Shown: positions 28,381-38,040 of the stretch, one piece after another | Layout of the letters: every line of letters begins with the position of its first letter | Numbering within the stretch: the first letter of the stretch is position 1 | Made by a program: the position numbers and the translations under genes | The notes under the pieces: model-generated | What the model saw: only the letters and a program-made list of their open reading frames with translations | The model's database searches: none | Told to the model about the DNA's origin: nothing | Assembly (NCBI GenBank): GCA_002270295.1 | Contig: NISF01000008.1 | Location: 1-64,000, forward strand | DNA length: 64,000 nt | Direction of reading: 5' to 3' | From: Enterobacter sp. 10-1 | GTDB taxonomy: Bacteria; Pseudomonadota; Gammaproteobacteria; Enterobacterales; Enterobacteriaceae

Positions 28381-29592
28381 CTAAAACCCACGCGGCGTTT
28401 CGCGACGGAATCCCAGGCCGATGATCCTACCGACCAACCGAGGCAGCCAGCGGCTGTTGCTGAGCCAGGTCATCAGACCGGAGCCGCCAGCCGCGCGGCG
28501 TTTTTTCGTCCTGCGCTGGCTCATTTTAATTTGTAAAAACTGCGTGGCTTTGGTGGGGAAATCGCGCCGCCGCTGCACGCGCTGCAGATGCTTTAGCTGC
28601 AAACGGCGCTGGCGCAGCGGCAGGATAATGGCGTTAGCCGCGGCCACCGCATCCTGAATCGCCAGATTGACGCCCACTCCGCCGATAGGCGACATGGCGT
28701 GCGCCGCGTCGCCAATGCACAGCACGCCCGGCTTCGCCCACTGCTCCAGCCTGTCGATGCGGATGCTCAGCAGCTTCACCTGCTCCCAGCCGGCAATCTC
28801 CTGAAAGCGATCGTCCTGAAACGGGGCCACCTCGGCCACCTGCAGCAGGAATTTCTCCAGTCCGCTCTCCCGGATCGTATCGAAGCTCCCCTTCTCGATC
28901 GAATAGCCGCACTGCCAGTAATCCCCGCGATCGATCATGATGAAGTTGCGCCTTGGTCCGGTATGGCCCATCGACCATTGCGGATCGCCCGCATGCTTAC
29001 TGAGCTTCATCCACAGCAGATCCCGCGGCGCGCCGAACGAGCGGCTGCTGAGCGCCGCTTTTTCCCGCACCACGGAGCCTCGCCCGTCGGCGCCGACCAC
29101 CAGCTGGCAGGCAACCTCGATCGGCCCTTCCGGGGTCTCCGCCAGCACGCCGCACGCCCGGCCCTGCTCATAGCGCAGCTCAGCCACCTGCGCCGACTTT
29201 ATCAGGGTGAAATGGGGAAAAGCAGCGGCCCGCCCGGCGAGGAAAGTGAGGAATTCCCACTGCGGCATAAAGGCGATGAATTTGCAGCGCGTCGGCAGAC
29301 GGGAGAAGTCCGCCAGCATCACGTTGCGCCCGGCGATCTCCGCCCACAGGTTTTCCGCGCGCTGGTGCGGCAGCGTCAGGAGATCGTCAAGCAGACCAAG
29401 CTGATGCATCAGCTCCAGCGTGGAAGGGTGAATGGTATCGCCGCGGAAATCACGCAGAAAATCATCGTGCTTCTCCAGCACCGTTACCTTGACGCCCGCC
29501 CGGGCTAACAGATAGCCGAGCATCAACCCGGCAGGGCCGCCGCCTACGATGCAGCAATCGGTGGTGTAAGACGCGATCGAGGATGATGCCAT
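28381..29592 (-). CDS. FAD-dependent monooxygenase (UbiH/PHBH-like)
   Basis: Flavoprotein of the aromatic hydroxylase class (403 residues from MASSSIASYTTD). Motifs: dinucleotide-binding GGGPAGLMLGYLLARAG at the N-terminus with the acidic residue of VLEKHD, the mid-protein DG motif (VVGADGRGSVVR) and the FAD-binding GD motif (LCIGDAAHAMSPIGGVGVN). The substrate is unknown. It is divergent from a TonB receptor across a shared Fur box, so it is probably iron-regulated and may modify or reductively open the ferric ligand taken up by that receptor (inference). The frame extends to 29673, but that part covers the Fur box. Confidence 0.85.
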   Translation of the reverse strand: MASSSIASYTTDCCIVGGGPAGLMLGYLLARAGVKVTVLEKHDDFLRDFRGDTIHPSTLELMHQLGLLDDLLTLPHQRAENLWAEIAGRNVMLADFSRLPTRCKFIAFMPQWEFLTFLAGRAAAFPHFTLIKSAQVAELRYEQGRACGVLAETPEGPIEVACQLVVGADGRGSVVREKAALSSRSFGAPRDLLWMKLSKHAGDPQWSMGHTGPRRNFIMIDRGDYWQCGYSIEKGSFDTIRESGLEKFLLQVAEVAPFQDDRFQEIAGWEQVKLLSIRIDRLEQWAKPGVLCIGDAAHAMSPIGGVGVNLAIQDAVAAANAIILPLRQRRLQLKHLQRVQRRRDFPTKATQFLQIKMSQRRTKKRRAAGGSGLMTWLSNSRWLPRLVGRIIGLGFRRETPRGF

Positions 29593-29658
29593 GCTCTTAA
29601 GCCCCGTGGAACGACCCGCTTTCAGTGAATCGACGCGTCGTGGAAGAAATAGCGTATT

Positions 29659-29677
29659 GATAATGATTATCAATATC
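29659..29677. promoter_or_regulatory. Fur box
   Basis: GATAATGATTATCAATATC closely matches the 19-bp Fur consensus. It lies between the divergent monooxygenase and TonB-receptor genes and would repress both when iron is plentiful. Confidence 0.85.
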
Positions 29678-29886
29678 AGATAAAACTGTCAACCCGTTGC
29701 GCCATGCGGATTGCCCTCTGTTCAAGCGTCTGGCGGGCCGCCGTGCGGGAAAATAGCCGGCTGATACCGCCTGTCCGCAGGTTTAGCCGCCAGATGAGAA
29801 ATTTTTTCATTAAATCTCTGCCCGATTTTGTCGCCTGGGTGACCTCTCTACTGAGATTCCAGTTTCACACATTCAGGGAACAGTCG

Positions 29887-32448
29887 ATGTCTATAAAAAA
29901 CAAAAGCGCGGCAAACAACATGTCCGGCACAAACGTCCGGCGGCATATTCATCATTCCGGCAGAAAACGGGCCGCCGGCAGAGTGCTCAGGCCCGCGTGC
30001 GGGCTGCTGGTCTTTGCCTCCTGCGCGACCGCCGTTTTTTCCGCACAGGCGCAGCCGCAGCCGACGCAGCAGGCCGATGTTCAGTCTTTCGCCATTCCTG
30101 CCGGCGATCTGAACCCGGCGTTACAAAGCCTTGCCAGCAGCGCCCGGGTCATTCTGACCTTTACGCCAGAACAAACCCGGGGGAAAAGCACCGCCGGCCT
30201 GCAGGGGCGATACAGTGTGGCAGAAGCCTTTAGCCGCCTGCTGGCGGGAAGCGGTCTCAGCGCCCGGCAGACGGCAAACGGTTATCGCCTGGTGGCGGCC
30301 GAACCGCTTGAGGATCTGGTGATCCCGGAGCTGTCGGTAGTCAGCGGCTTAACCGATAGCGTCTCGGCCGGCCGCTCGACCCTGAATCAGGAAGACATCG
30401 CGCGCGTACAGGCCGATAACGTCGCCAGCCTGCTCGATCGCCTGCCCGGCGTCTCGATGGCCGGCTCCCCTCGCCCCGGCGGACAGAGTTTGAACATCTG
30501 GGGGATGGGCGATATGGAAGATGTCAACGTGGTGCTGGACGGCGCGCCCAAAGGATTCGAAAAATACCGCCAGGGCTCGGTGTTCATCGAGCCGGAGCTG
30601 CTCAAGCGCGTTGACGTCGATAAAGGCCCGCATAACCTGCTGAATGGCAACGGCGGATTTGGCGGCACCATTACGATGGAAACCAAAGATGCCGGCGATA
30701 TGCTGCAGCCCGGAGAGAACTTTGGCGGTTTGCTGAAATACAGCTATCACACCAACGATCGCCAGGGGATCTACAGCGGCGCGCTATATGGCCGCACCGA
30801 GGAAGGGTTTGCCGACGGGCTGGTCTATTTCAGCAAACGCGACGGGGGCAACATTAAACGGCCTGACGGCACGCGCTTTGCCTACTCGTCCAACGATCAG
30901 GCTTCGTGGCTGGTGAAGTCTAACCTGTATCTGACCGATGCGCAGACGTTAACCCTGTCGGCAATGCGCTCCGAGTCCGACGGCTGGCAGCCTTTTGCCG
31001 CCAAGCGCGATGATATCAGCGCCCCCAGCCAGGCGGATATCGACCGCTACGGCCGGGATGAGGCGTGGCGGCGCATCCTGGTGTATCGCGATCAGGTAGA
31101 CACCAACTATTCGGTAAAATGGAACCTGGCGCCGGAAGAGCAGCCGCTGCTGAACCTGACGGTATCTTACGCCCACTCGAAAACCGAACAGCATGATAAA
31201 CGGCCGGACTCCGCGTCACAGTACAGCTATCTGGGTTCTCTGGGGAACGAGAGCTGGGTGAGCTATGTCGATCAGCAGCTCGATATGAACAACGAGAGCC
31301 GCTTTAGCAGCGGCCCGCTCGATCATAAGCTGCTGTTTGGCGTGCGCTGGCATAAGCATAAACGCGATACGCTGATGTACTATCCGGCGCAGAAAAATAG
31401 CGCCAGCTACAACTACGGCTATTTCCAGCCCTACTATATGCCGGCGGGCGAGCAGGAAACCCGCAGCGCCTATCTGCAGGATGCGGTCAGCTTCGGTAGC
31501 CTGACCGTTACGCCCGGCGTGCGCTTCGATCACGTCACCAACACGGGCCAGCCAAACCGCGCGCCGCGCTATAACGATAGCGATCCTGCCGCCGGGCATG
31601 ATTACAGCAGCGTCACCTACACCGGCTGGTCTCCGCACCTGGGGGCTATCTGGAAAGCCACGCCCAACTTGTCGCTGTTTGCGGACATAAGCCGCACCTG
31701 GCGCGCGCCGGTCATTGATGAACAGTACGAAGTTCAGTCAGCCAGCTCCAGCGTTCCCGGCACCAGCCGTAATCTGAAGGTGGAGCGTATTACCGGAATT
31801 CGGCTAGGCGCGGTGCTGGATTTCAACAACTTACTGACGGCAGAAGACAGCCTGCAAATTCGTACGACCCTGTTCCGTAACCGCGGCAAGGATGAAATCT
31901 TCTATCGTCGCGGGGTGCTGTGCGACGCCGTCAGAAGCGGAGGGGAGTGCGGCCAGCCGCTGTCGAACTACCGTAACCTGCCGGGCTATACCATTGAAGG
32001 CGTGGAAATTGAGTCATTCTACGATAGCGATCGGGTGTTCGGCAGCTTCGCGTACTCCGCGATCCGCGGTAAGCGCGATGCTTCCCCGCGCGATCCCTGG
32101 GGCAACCAGACCTGGATTGCGGAAATTCCGCCGGTCACCGCGCACGCGGTGCTGGGGATAAAAGTACCGCAATGGGATGCGGCGTTTGGCTGGACCGGCG
32201 ACTTTGTGCGTAAACAGGACCGTTCGCCGGCCGACGGCGATCCGCTCGCCTCCGTATGGGCGCTGCCGAAAACCGCCGGCTACTCCCTGCACGGCCTGTT
32301 CGCCTCCTGGCAGCCCACGGCGCTGAAAGGGTTTGAAGCCCGGGTGGCGGTGGACAATCTGTTCAACCACGAATATTACCCCTACCTGGGCGAATCCGTG
32401 TCCGGCGTCGGGCGGAATATTAAATTCAGCGTCAGCCAGCGTTTCTGA
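29887..32448 (+). CDS. FecA-like TonB-dependent siderophore receptor with signalling domain
   Basis: Outer-membrane TonB-dependent transducer, 853 residues from MSIKNKSAANN. After a signal peptide (VFSAQAQ) comes an N-terminal STN signalling domain (FAIPAGDLNPALQSLASSA, then LSARQTANGYRLV), a TonB box/plug (VASLLDRLPGVSMAG, VVLDGAPKG, GPHNLLNGNGGFGG) and a 22-strand barrel ending in NIKFSVSQRF. The signalling domain and the FecI/FecR genes just downstream indicate surface signalling: ligand binding outside activates its own transcription. Ligand not predictable. AGGGAA lies 7 bases before the start; in-frame codons back to 29704 are ignored. Confidence 0.92.
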   Translation: MSIKNKSAANNMSGTNVRRHIHHSGRKRAAGRVLRPACGLLVFASCATAVFSAQAQPQPTQQADVQSFAIPAGDLNPALQSLASSARVILTFTPEQTRGKSTAGLQGRYSVAEAFSRLLAGSGLSARQTANGYRLVAAEPLEDLVIPELSVVSGLTDSVSAGRSTLNQEDIARVQADNVASLLDRLPGVSMAGSPRPGGQSLNIWGMGDMEDVNVVLDGAPKGFEKYRQGSVFIEPELLKRVDVDKGPHNLLNGNGGFGGTITMETKDAGDMLQPGENFGGLLKYSYHTNDRQGIYSGALYGRTEEGFADGLVYFSKRDGGNIKRPDGTRFAYSSNDQASWLVKSNLYLTDAQTLTLSAMRSESDGWQPFAAKRDDISAPSQADIDRYGRDEAWRRILVYRDQVDTNYSVKWNLAPEEQPLLNLTVSYAHSKTEQHDKRPDSASQYSYLGSLGNESWVSYVDQQLDMNNESRFSSGPLDHKLLFGVRWHKHKRDTLMYYPAQKNSASYNYGYFQPYYMPAGEQETRSAYLQDAVSFGSLTVTPGVRFDHVTNTGQPNRAPRYNDSDPAAGHDYSSVTYTGWSPHLGAIWKATPNLSLFADISRTWRAPVIDEQYEVQSASSSVPGTSRNLKVERITGIRLGAVLDFNNLLTAEDSLQIRTTLFRNRGKDEIFYRRGVLCDAVRSGGECGQPLSNYRNLPGYTIEGVEIESFYDSDRVFGSFAYSAIRGKRDASPRDPWGNQTWIAEIPPVTAHAVLGIKVPQWDAAFGWTGDFVRKQDRSPADGDPLASVWALPKTAGYSLHGLFASWQPTALKGFEARVAVDNLFNHEYYPYLGESVSGVGRNIKFSVSQRF

Positions 32449-32529
32449 CGTTTTACCCATGGGGAGCCGTCGGCTCCCCTGCTTCCCCCCTCCTGAATCC
32501 CCGGCGTAATGTAAATAATCAGCAATCTC

Positions 32530-32579
32530 TTGACACATAACTTACATTATCTTAATTAGTAATGATTCTTATTTTCATT
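32530..32579 (+). promoter_or_regulatory. promoter and Fur-like box of the fecI-like gene
   Basis: TTGACA (32530-32535), 17-base spacer and TAATTA (32553-32558) form a good sigma-70 promoter. AATGATTCTTATTTTCATT at 32561-32579 resembles a degenerate Fur box covering the start point, as expected for an iron-repressed fecI-type gene. Confidence 0.65.
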
Positions 32580-32605
32580 TAAAGCTATCATGTTTGGTGT
32601 GCCGA

Positions 32606-33118
32606 ATGGCAAGGAAAGATATTGCAATCGCTAACGGGTTTGCCCAGCAGCTCTATAGTGAACATCACGGCTGGCTGTGCCACTGGCTGCGGCAAAAGGT
32701 CGGCTGCGCCTGGCATGCCGAAGATTTGGCGCAGGATACTTTTATCAGCATCCTGCTCAGCCCGCAGCTTACGACCATTCGCCATCCCCGCCCCTTCTTA
32801 GCCACGGTGGCGCGCCGGCTGGTAGCCAACTATTACCGGCGCAAGCACATTGAGGAGCGCTATTTGCAGGCCCTGAGCGAGCTGCCGGAGGCCGAATCCC
32901 CGTCGGCGGAAATCCGTCTGCAGACGATCGAGATGCTGGAAAAGCTGGACCAGGCGCTGGACGGCCTGCCCGCGCCGGTGCGCGAAGCGTTCCTGCTGGC
33001 CCATCTGCAGGGCATGCGCTACTGCGATATTGCCGAGCGGCTGCGGGTCTCCGCCAGCTCGGTCAAACAGTATTTGCAACGCGCGAATCTGCAATGTTTC
33101 TTTGCCTTATCATCGTAA
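32606..33118 (+). CDS. FecI-like ECF sigma factor
   Basis: Extracytoplasmic-function RNA polymerase sigma factor (170 residues). Region 2 (WHAEDLAQDTFISILLS) and region 4 (PAPVREAFLLAHLQGMRYCD, ERLRVSASSVKQYL) match E. coli FecI. It would transcribe the TonB-receptor gene when released by the FecR-like protein. ATG 32606 is used; TTG 32594 and GTG 32597 in the same frame are alternatives with no better ribosome-binding site. Confidence 0.9.
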   Translation: MARKDIAIANGFAQQLYSEHHGWLCHWLRQKVGCAWHAEDLAQDTFISILLSPQLTTIRHPRPFLATVARRLVANYYRRKHIEERYLQALSELPEAESPSAEIRLQTIEMLEKLDQALDGLPAPVREAFLLAHLQGMRYCDIAERLRVSASSVKQYLQRANLQCFFALSS

Positions 33119-33139
33119 TAGCGGCGTGTTGATACCAGC

Positions 33140-34075
33140 ATGAGTCCTTCATCCACTCTCAATGAACAAAGCGCCCGCGAAGCCGCCATCTGGCTGACGC
33201 AGCTGATGTCGGAAGACGCCAGCCAGGAGGATCGGGAAAACTGGCAGCGCTGGTATCAGTCGCGGCCGGAAAATGCCCAGGCCTGGCAGCAGATCGGCGC
33301 CTTCTCCTCCGGCTTTTCCCTGCTTAATGGCATGGCCGCGCAGCAGAGCCTGTCCCGTCTGGCCAACCCCCAGCGCCGCCGGCTGTTGAAGAGTATTGCC
33401 GTCGTCGGGCTGACCGGCGCGGTGGGGATCGGCGCCGGGAACAGCCTCTGGCGGCCCTGGCTGGCGGACTATCGCACGGCGATCGGCGAACAGAAAAATG
33501 TGACCCTGGCGGATGGCACGCAGCTGATGCTGAACACGCAAACGGCGGTCAATGTCGCCTCCCACGACGACGGCCAGCGGGTGGCGCTGTTGAACGGGGA
33601 AATGATGGTGACGTCGCCGCAAAACGCCGGGTTACTGCGGCTGCAGCTGCCGCAGGGCGAGCTCATCGCGCACAACAACCGCTTCGCGATCCGGCTGGGC
33701 GATACGCAGAGCGATATTGCGGTGTATCGCGGCCAGCTGAGCGCCCGTCCGGCGGCAGGCAGCCAGAGCGTGACCGTCAATGCGGGCTATGGTCTGTGGC
33801 TCAATGAACGCGGGTATAGCCCGTTACACCGGGTGCCGGCGGAACCGGCCTGGCTAAAAGGGCTGATCGTGGCCGATGATATGCGGCTGGCAGATTTCCT
33901 CGACGAGCTGGCCCGCTACCGCCGCGGCTATATCCGCTACCGGCCGGAGGTCGCTAATCTGCGACTGTCGGGAGTTTTCCCGCTCAATAACACCGACCGC
34001 ATTCTTGATTCGCTGCCTGACAGCCTGCCGGTACAGATAAACTATCTGTCAAAATACTTTGTCAGCGTCTCCTGA
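33140..34075 (+). CDS. FecR-like transmembrane sigma regulator
   Basis: Inner-membrane regulator (311 residues) that passes the signal from the receptor's periplasmic domain to the sigma factor. N-terminal cytoplasmic domain (EQSAREAAIWLTQLMSED, W.RWYQSRPENAQAW), a hydrophobic segment near 78-95 (LLKSIAVVGLTGAVGIGAG), the FecR periplasmic domain (VTLADGTQLMLNTQTAVNV) and the C-terminal DUF4974-like region that touches the receptor. It follows the sigma gene by 21 bases. Confidence 0.92.
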   Translation: MSPSSTLNEQSAREAAIWLTQLMSEDASQEDRENWQRWYQSRPENAQAWQQIGAFSSGFSLLNGMAAQQSLSRLANPQRRRLLKSIAVVGLTGAVGIGAGNSLWRPWLADYRTAIGEQKNVTLADGTQLMLNTQTAVNVASHDDGQRVALLNGEMMVTSPQNAGLLRLQLPQGELIAHNNRFAIRLGDTQSDIAVYRGQLSARPAAGSQSVTVNAGYGLWLNERGYSPLHRVPAEPAWLKGLIVADDMRLADFLDELARYRRGYIRYRPEVANLRLSGVFPLNNTDRILDSLPDSLPVQINYLSKYFVSVS

Positions 34076-34088
34076 AGTCCTTTACTCT

Positions 34089-34107
34089 GATAATGATATT
34101 TTTATGG
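34089..34107. promoter_or_regulatory. possible Fur box before the tonB-like gene
   Basis: GATAATGATATTTTTATGG keeps one good Fur half (GATAATGAT) and lies about 140 bases upstream of the tonB-like start. It suggests separate iron control of that gene. Confidence 0.4.
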
Positions 34108-34242
34108 CGTTATATTTCGTTCTTTCCGCCAGCAGTGCCCTTTCCGGCCGGGCAGAGTGTCCTGTCTATTATCCGACTCTGATTAACGTTGCGGCATCAC
34201 GCTCGCGACGGCCTGCTCTCCTGTACCGGTGGTGACTTTTCC

Positions 34243-35085
34243 ATGTTAAATAAAAACGCACTGTCTGCTGACCCCTTTTTCCCGCAGGGATGGGAACGCG
34301 GCGCGGGAAGGCGGTGGACTTTCGCAGGTCTGCTGACGCTGCTCCTTCACGTGATGCTGCTGGGCTGGCTCTGCTATCAGTCCAGCCCGCCGCCGCCGCT
34401 GCCGGCGGCCACGCCAATGGTGGTGTTAATGATGGCCACTCAGGCGCAATCCGTCGCCAGCCCGGAGAAAATGCCGACCGGAGTGCAGCAAACGCACGCC
34501 CTACCCAGCAGCCAGCCTGTGGCGCAGAAGGAGGAGGTGACAGAGGAGACCAGGCCAGCGCTGACCCAGGCTCCGCAAGGCACGGAGCCGAAAACATCCC
34601 CGGAGATAAAGAAAAGCAAGCCCGCTAAACGCAAAGACCCGACGCCGCCTAAAACAACGGCTGAACGGGAGGTGACGCCGTCAAAAACGTCTGCCGCAGC
34701 GGATACCAGCGCGCCGCCCTCGATGAACGATAAGCAGGTCGCGGCGCCGCAGAACATGGCGGCGCCGCAATCGAACCAGATGAGCTCAGACTGGAGCGGG
34801 CAGCTGCTGGCGCACCTGAGCCGCTTTAAGCGCTACCCCGCCGTGGCGCTCCGGCAGCAGCGACAGGGGGTGGTGTATATCAGCATCACCCTGGATCGCC
34901 AGGGCAACGTGCTGACGGCGAAGTTACTCCGCTCAAGCGGGGTGGATTCGCTGGACCGGGAAGCGGAGCAGCTGGCGAAGCGGGCCGCCCCGCTGCCTCC
35001 GCCGCCGGATGATATCCGGGCGGGACAGCCGTCGTTCAGCGTGACGCTCCCGATTCGTTTCGATCTCAGAGAGGCGCGGCGGTGA
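34243..35085 (+). CDS. TonB-like energy transducer
   Basis: A second TonB (280 residues) likely dedicated to the neighbouring receptor. One N-terminal membrane helix (TFAGLLTLLLHVMLLGWLCY, with the conserved helix histidine), a long proline/lysine/glutamate linker (about 50-170), and the C-terminal TonB domain (RYPAVALRQQRQGVVYISI, LLRSSGVDSLDREAEQL, FSVTLPIRF). Start 34243 begins the membrane segment at the usual distance; the upstream codons from 34189 are not needed. Confidence 0.9.
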   Translation: MLNKNALSADPFFPQGWERGAGRRWTFAGLLTLLLHVMLLGWLCYQSSPPPPLPAATPMVVLMMATQAQSVASPEKMPTGVQQTHALPSSQPVAQKEEVTEETRPALTQAPQGTEPKTSPEIKKSKPAKRKDPTPPKTTAEREVTPSKTSAAADTSAPPSMNDKQVAAPQNMAAPQSNQMSSDWSGQLLAHLSRFKRYPAVALRQQRQGVVYISITLDRQGNVLTAKLLRSSGVDSLDREAEQLAKRAAPLPPPPDDIRAGQPSFSVTLPIRFDLREARR

Positions 35086-35106
35086 AGCACAAGGCGCCCG
35101 CCGCTT

Positions 35107-36777
35107 CTACGCCAGCATGCGGCGCATCACCTTCCCGGAGAAAGTTTTAGGCAGAGCCGAGGTGAAGTGGATGCGCCGCGGCACGGCAAAGCGGCCGCAT
35201 CTCGCCACCAGCCGGGCGCAAATGCTTTTTTTAAGCGCGGCCTGCTGCGCAGGGTCGGCCATATCGGTGACCACGAACAGCGCCACCATTTCCCCCAGCA
35301 GGTAGTGCGCCGTCCCGGCGGCGACCACCTCGACAATCCCCTCCAGCCCCATCAGAGCGTTTTCTATCTCTGCGGTGGCGATGCGCTTGCCGCCGATATT
35401 CATCACGTCATCCATCCGTCCCTGGATAACTATCCGCTCGCCAACCCTTATCGCACAATCGTGGGTGGCATAGCGCCACTGCCGATGCCAATACGACCAG
35501 TAGTACTGGTCGTGCTGGATATCATTCTGCCACAGCGTCGACATCCCTCCGGGGCCAAGCGTGCCGTTAATCACCAGCATGCCCGCCTCACCCGACGCGC
35601 AGGTTTTCCCGCTGGCGGGATGAACCACCTCAACCGCGCGGGTGAACACCGGCGAGAGCGCGCTGCCGGAGCCGGCCAGCAGCGGCCAGCCGGATTCGGT
35701 CTGCCAGTAATGATTTTCGCAGGGCACCCCCAGCTGCGAAGCCACCCATTCATCGGTGGCGTTATCCAGCGGCTCGCCGGCAAGATAGAGCGTGCGCAGC
35801 GAGGTCAGATCGGCGCGCGGCCTGCCCTGCCGCCGGGCCATGCGGATCGCCCCGGCAATGGTCAGCATCCGGGTGATGCCGAGCGTTTCCACCATCTGCC
35901 ACCAGTATTCTCCCGGCGAGTTAACCTCGCAGAGCACCGTCGTCAGCCCCGCCAGCAGCGGCCCATAGATGCCGTAGCTGTGCCCGGTCACCCATCCGGC
36001 ATCGGCGGTGGTAAAGAAAATCTCGTCGTCCCGTAGCCGGAAGAGATGCGCAAGGCTGGCCAGTAGCGCCACGGCATAGCCGCCCGTATCACGGACGATC
36101 CCTTTCGGCACCCCCGTCGTCCCCGACGTAAACAGCAGATGCGAAGGCGCGGAGGCCGCAAGCCAGGTACAGGGTACGACGCGGCCGCGATGCCGCGCCA
36201 ACCGCTCGCCAAACGCCTGGCTGTGGACATCCACCACCCGCAGGCCGGCCATCCGCTCGTCAATCACGGGCAATGCCTTACGCCCGCGCGGCTCGCGGCT
36301 ATGCAACAGCAGCACCGGCTGGCTGGCGGCAATGCGTTGCATCAGGGCTTCATGGGTGACGGCGGAATAGACCACGACATGCACCGCGCCAATGCGCGCG
36401 CACGCCAGCATGGCGACCGCCACCAGCGGCGTCATCGGCAGAGCGATGAGCACCCGCTCCCCAGCCTTCACCCCCCAGCTTTGCATCATGCTGCTGAGGG
36501 CGTTGACCTGCTGCCAAAGCTCGCGATAGCTAAGCCGGTGCGTTTGCCCGAGATAATCACGATGAATAATGGCGCACTTCTCCCCCTTCGCGGATAAATG
36601 GCGATCCAGCGCGTTAAAGCAGAGATTGGTGCGCCCGCCCGTAAACCAGCGGCAGCGCGGGCCGCCGTCGATGTTTTCCACTACCCCGGTAAAATCCGTT
36701 TCCCAGTACAGCCGCGCAGCCTCTTCCCGCCAGAAGTCGCGCAGGAAGGGATCATCATCACTCTGCGCTGTTCGCAT
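35107..36777 (-). CDS. acyl-CoA synthetase-like AMP-forming ligase at the end of the Nit1C cluster
   Basis: ANL-superfamily enzyme (556 residues) most like acetyl/propionyl-CoA synthetases. Motifs: A3 phosphate loop LLFTSGTTGVPKG, A5 region YWQTESGWP, A8 hinge GRMDDVMNIGGKRI and the C-terminal catalytic lysine in LPKTFSGKVMRRML. It is the last gene of the minus-strand nit operon, overlapping nitH by 20 bases with GGAGG 6 bases before its ATG, so it is co-translated with the cluster. It could activate a carboxylic acid released by the nitrilase (inference). This gene is not part of the core nitBCDEFGH set I know. Confidence 0.85.
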   Translation of the reverse strand: MRTAQSDDDPFLRDFWREEAARLYWETDFTGVVENIDGGPRCRWFTGGRTNLCFNALDRHLSAKGEKCAIIHRDYLGQTHRLSYRELWQQVNALSSMMQSWGVKAGERVLIALPMTPLVAVAMLACARIGAVHVVVYSAVTHEALMQRIAASQPVLLLHSREPRGRKALPVIDERMAGLRVVDVHSQAFGERLARHRGRVVPCTWLAASAPSHLLFTSGTTGVPKGIVRDTGGYAVALLASLAHLFRLRDDEIFFTTADAGWVTGHSYGIYGPLLAGLTTVLCEVNSPGEYWWQMVETLGITRMLTIAGAIRMARRQGRPRADLTSLRTLYLAGEPLDNATDEWVASQLGVPCENHYWQTESGWPLLAGSGSALSPVFTRAVEVVHPASGKTCASGEAGMLVINGTLGPGGMSTLWQNDIQHDQYYWSYWHRQWRYATHDCAIRVGERIVIQGRMDDVMNIGGKRIATAEIENALMGLEGIVEVVAAGTAHYLLGEMVALFVVTDMADPAQQAALKKSICARLVARCGRFAVPRRIHFTSALPKTFSGKVMRRMLA

Positions 36778-38023
36778 CGATAACCTCCCGCGCGGCGATA
36801 TGCCCGGCACGGCGGGCGATAATGTCCGCCTGCCACAGGGCGTCATCGCCTACGCCTTCGAAACGCCCCGATCCCCAGGTCCAGAGCCAGGGCAGCCCAA
36901 GGAAATAGAGGCCTGGCTCAACCGACACGCCGCGCCGATGCCGCGGATAGCCTTTCTCATCGAAGGCCGGGGCCTCGATCCAGCTGAAATCGGTGTGGAA
37001 GCCTACCGCCCAGATAATGGCCGAAATCGCCCTCAGATCGATCGGCTCCGCAGGGGACTCGGGCTGCCACGGCGCCTGATATCGGGCCTCGACCGGGGCA
37101 TCAATGCCCTGCCGGGCAATCCAGGCGTCGATGCTGTCTTTAATTTTTTGCGCGGCGGCGTCGGCGCCGTCAAGGTTGGCCCGCAGGTCGTCGGCAGTGT
37201 GCAGTTTTCCATCGGCATACTCCAGCAGACGCCCGTGCAGCCGCATCCCCTGGAGCGCAAACGCGCGTAAATCAATATCGCGCCCGCCGTCGCGCCCGGT
37301 CACATAGTGATTGGTTTTGCGTCGGGCCTCTTCACCCTGCGGATGATCGTCGACCGTCAGGCGGTAGTGGCCCATATCGTCCAGCCACTCCACCACGTCG
37401 CGGCCGCGATAAAAACGCGCCACCCGCGGCGCGCTGCCGACGCATAAATGCACCCGACGCCCCGCGAGGTGTAAATCTTCGGCAATTTGCGCGCCGGACT
37501 GCGCCGAACCCACCACCAGCACCTCCCCTTCCGGCAGCTGCTGCGCGGATTTGTAGTGGGCGGAATGGATCTGCGCAATGCGCTCAGGGAGCCGGGCGGC
37601 GAGATCCGGAAAGCGTGGGCGATGATAGTTCCCCACGGCGACCACCACCTGGTCGGCCTGCAGCTCGCCGAGGGAGGTAAACAGCGTAAAACCACCGTCG
37701 CGCTTCACTACGCGCTGGACGTTGACCCCTTCGCGCAGCGGGGCGTTGAAGCTCCTGGCGTAGCGTTCGACGTAGGCCACAATGTCGTCCCGCAGCATAA
37801 AGCCGTGGGGATCGTCGCCGTCATAAGGGAAGCCGGGAAGCCTGCACTGCCAGTTTGGCGTCACCAGGCAGAAGTTATCCCAGCGCTGCTCCCGCCAGGC
37901 CCAGGCCAGACGATGGCGTTCCAGCACAATATGACGGATGTTTTTTTGCGTCAGGCTCCAGCTCATGGCAAGACCGGCCTGACCGCCGCCAATAATGACG
38001 ACAGGATAGGAGTTCGTATTCAT
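36758..38023 (-). CDS. nitH: NitH, flavin-dependent oxidoreductase (MSMEG_0569 family)
   Basis: Flavoprotein monooxygenase-like enzyme, 421 residues, of the family found only in Nit1 clusters. Two dinucleotide-binding motifs are seen: VVIIGGGQAGLAMSW at the N-terminus for FAD and VLVVGSAQSGAQIAEDL near 168 for NAD(P)H. In Pseudomonas the Nit1C genes are needed for growth on cyanide; the reaction of NitH itself is not established. Sits 17 bases after nitG. Confidence 0.88.
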   Translation of the reverse strand: MNTNSYPVVIIGGGQAGLAMSWSLTQKNIRHIVLERHRLAWAWREQRWDNFCLVTPNWQCRLPGFPYDGDDPHGFMLRDDIVAYVERYARSFNAPLREGVNVQRVVKRDGGFTLFTSLGELQADQVVVAVGNYHRPRFPDLAARLPERIAQIHSAHYKSAQQLPEGEVLVVGSAQSGAQIAEDLHLAGRRVHLCVGSAPRVARFYRGRDVVEWLDDMGHYRLTVDDHPQGEEARRKTNHYVTGRDGGRDIDLRAFALQGMRLHGRLLEYADGKLHTADDLRANLDGADAAAQKIKDSIDAWIARQGIDAPVEARYQAPWQPESPAEPIDLRAISAIIWAVGFHTDFSWIEAPAFDEKGYPRHRRGVSVEPGLYFLGLPWLWTWGSGRFEGVGDDALWQADIIARRAGHIAAREVIDANSAE

Positions 38024-38040
38024 CGTTTTCTCGGTTAACG

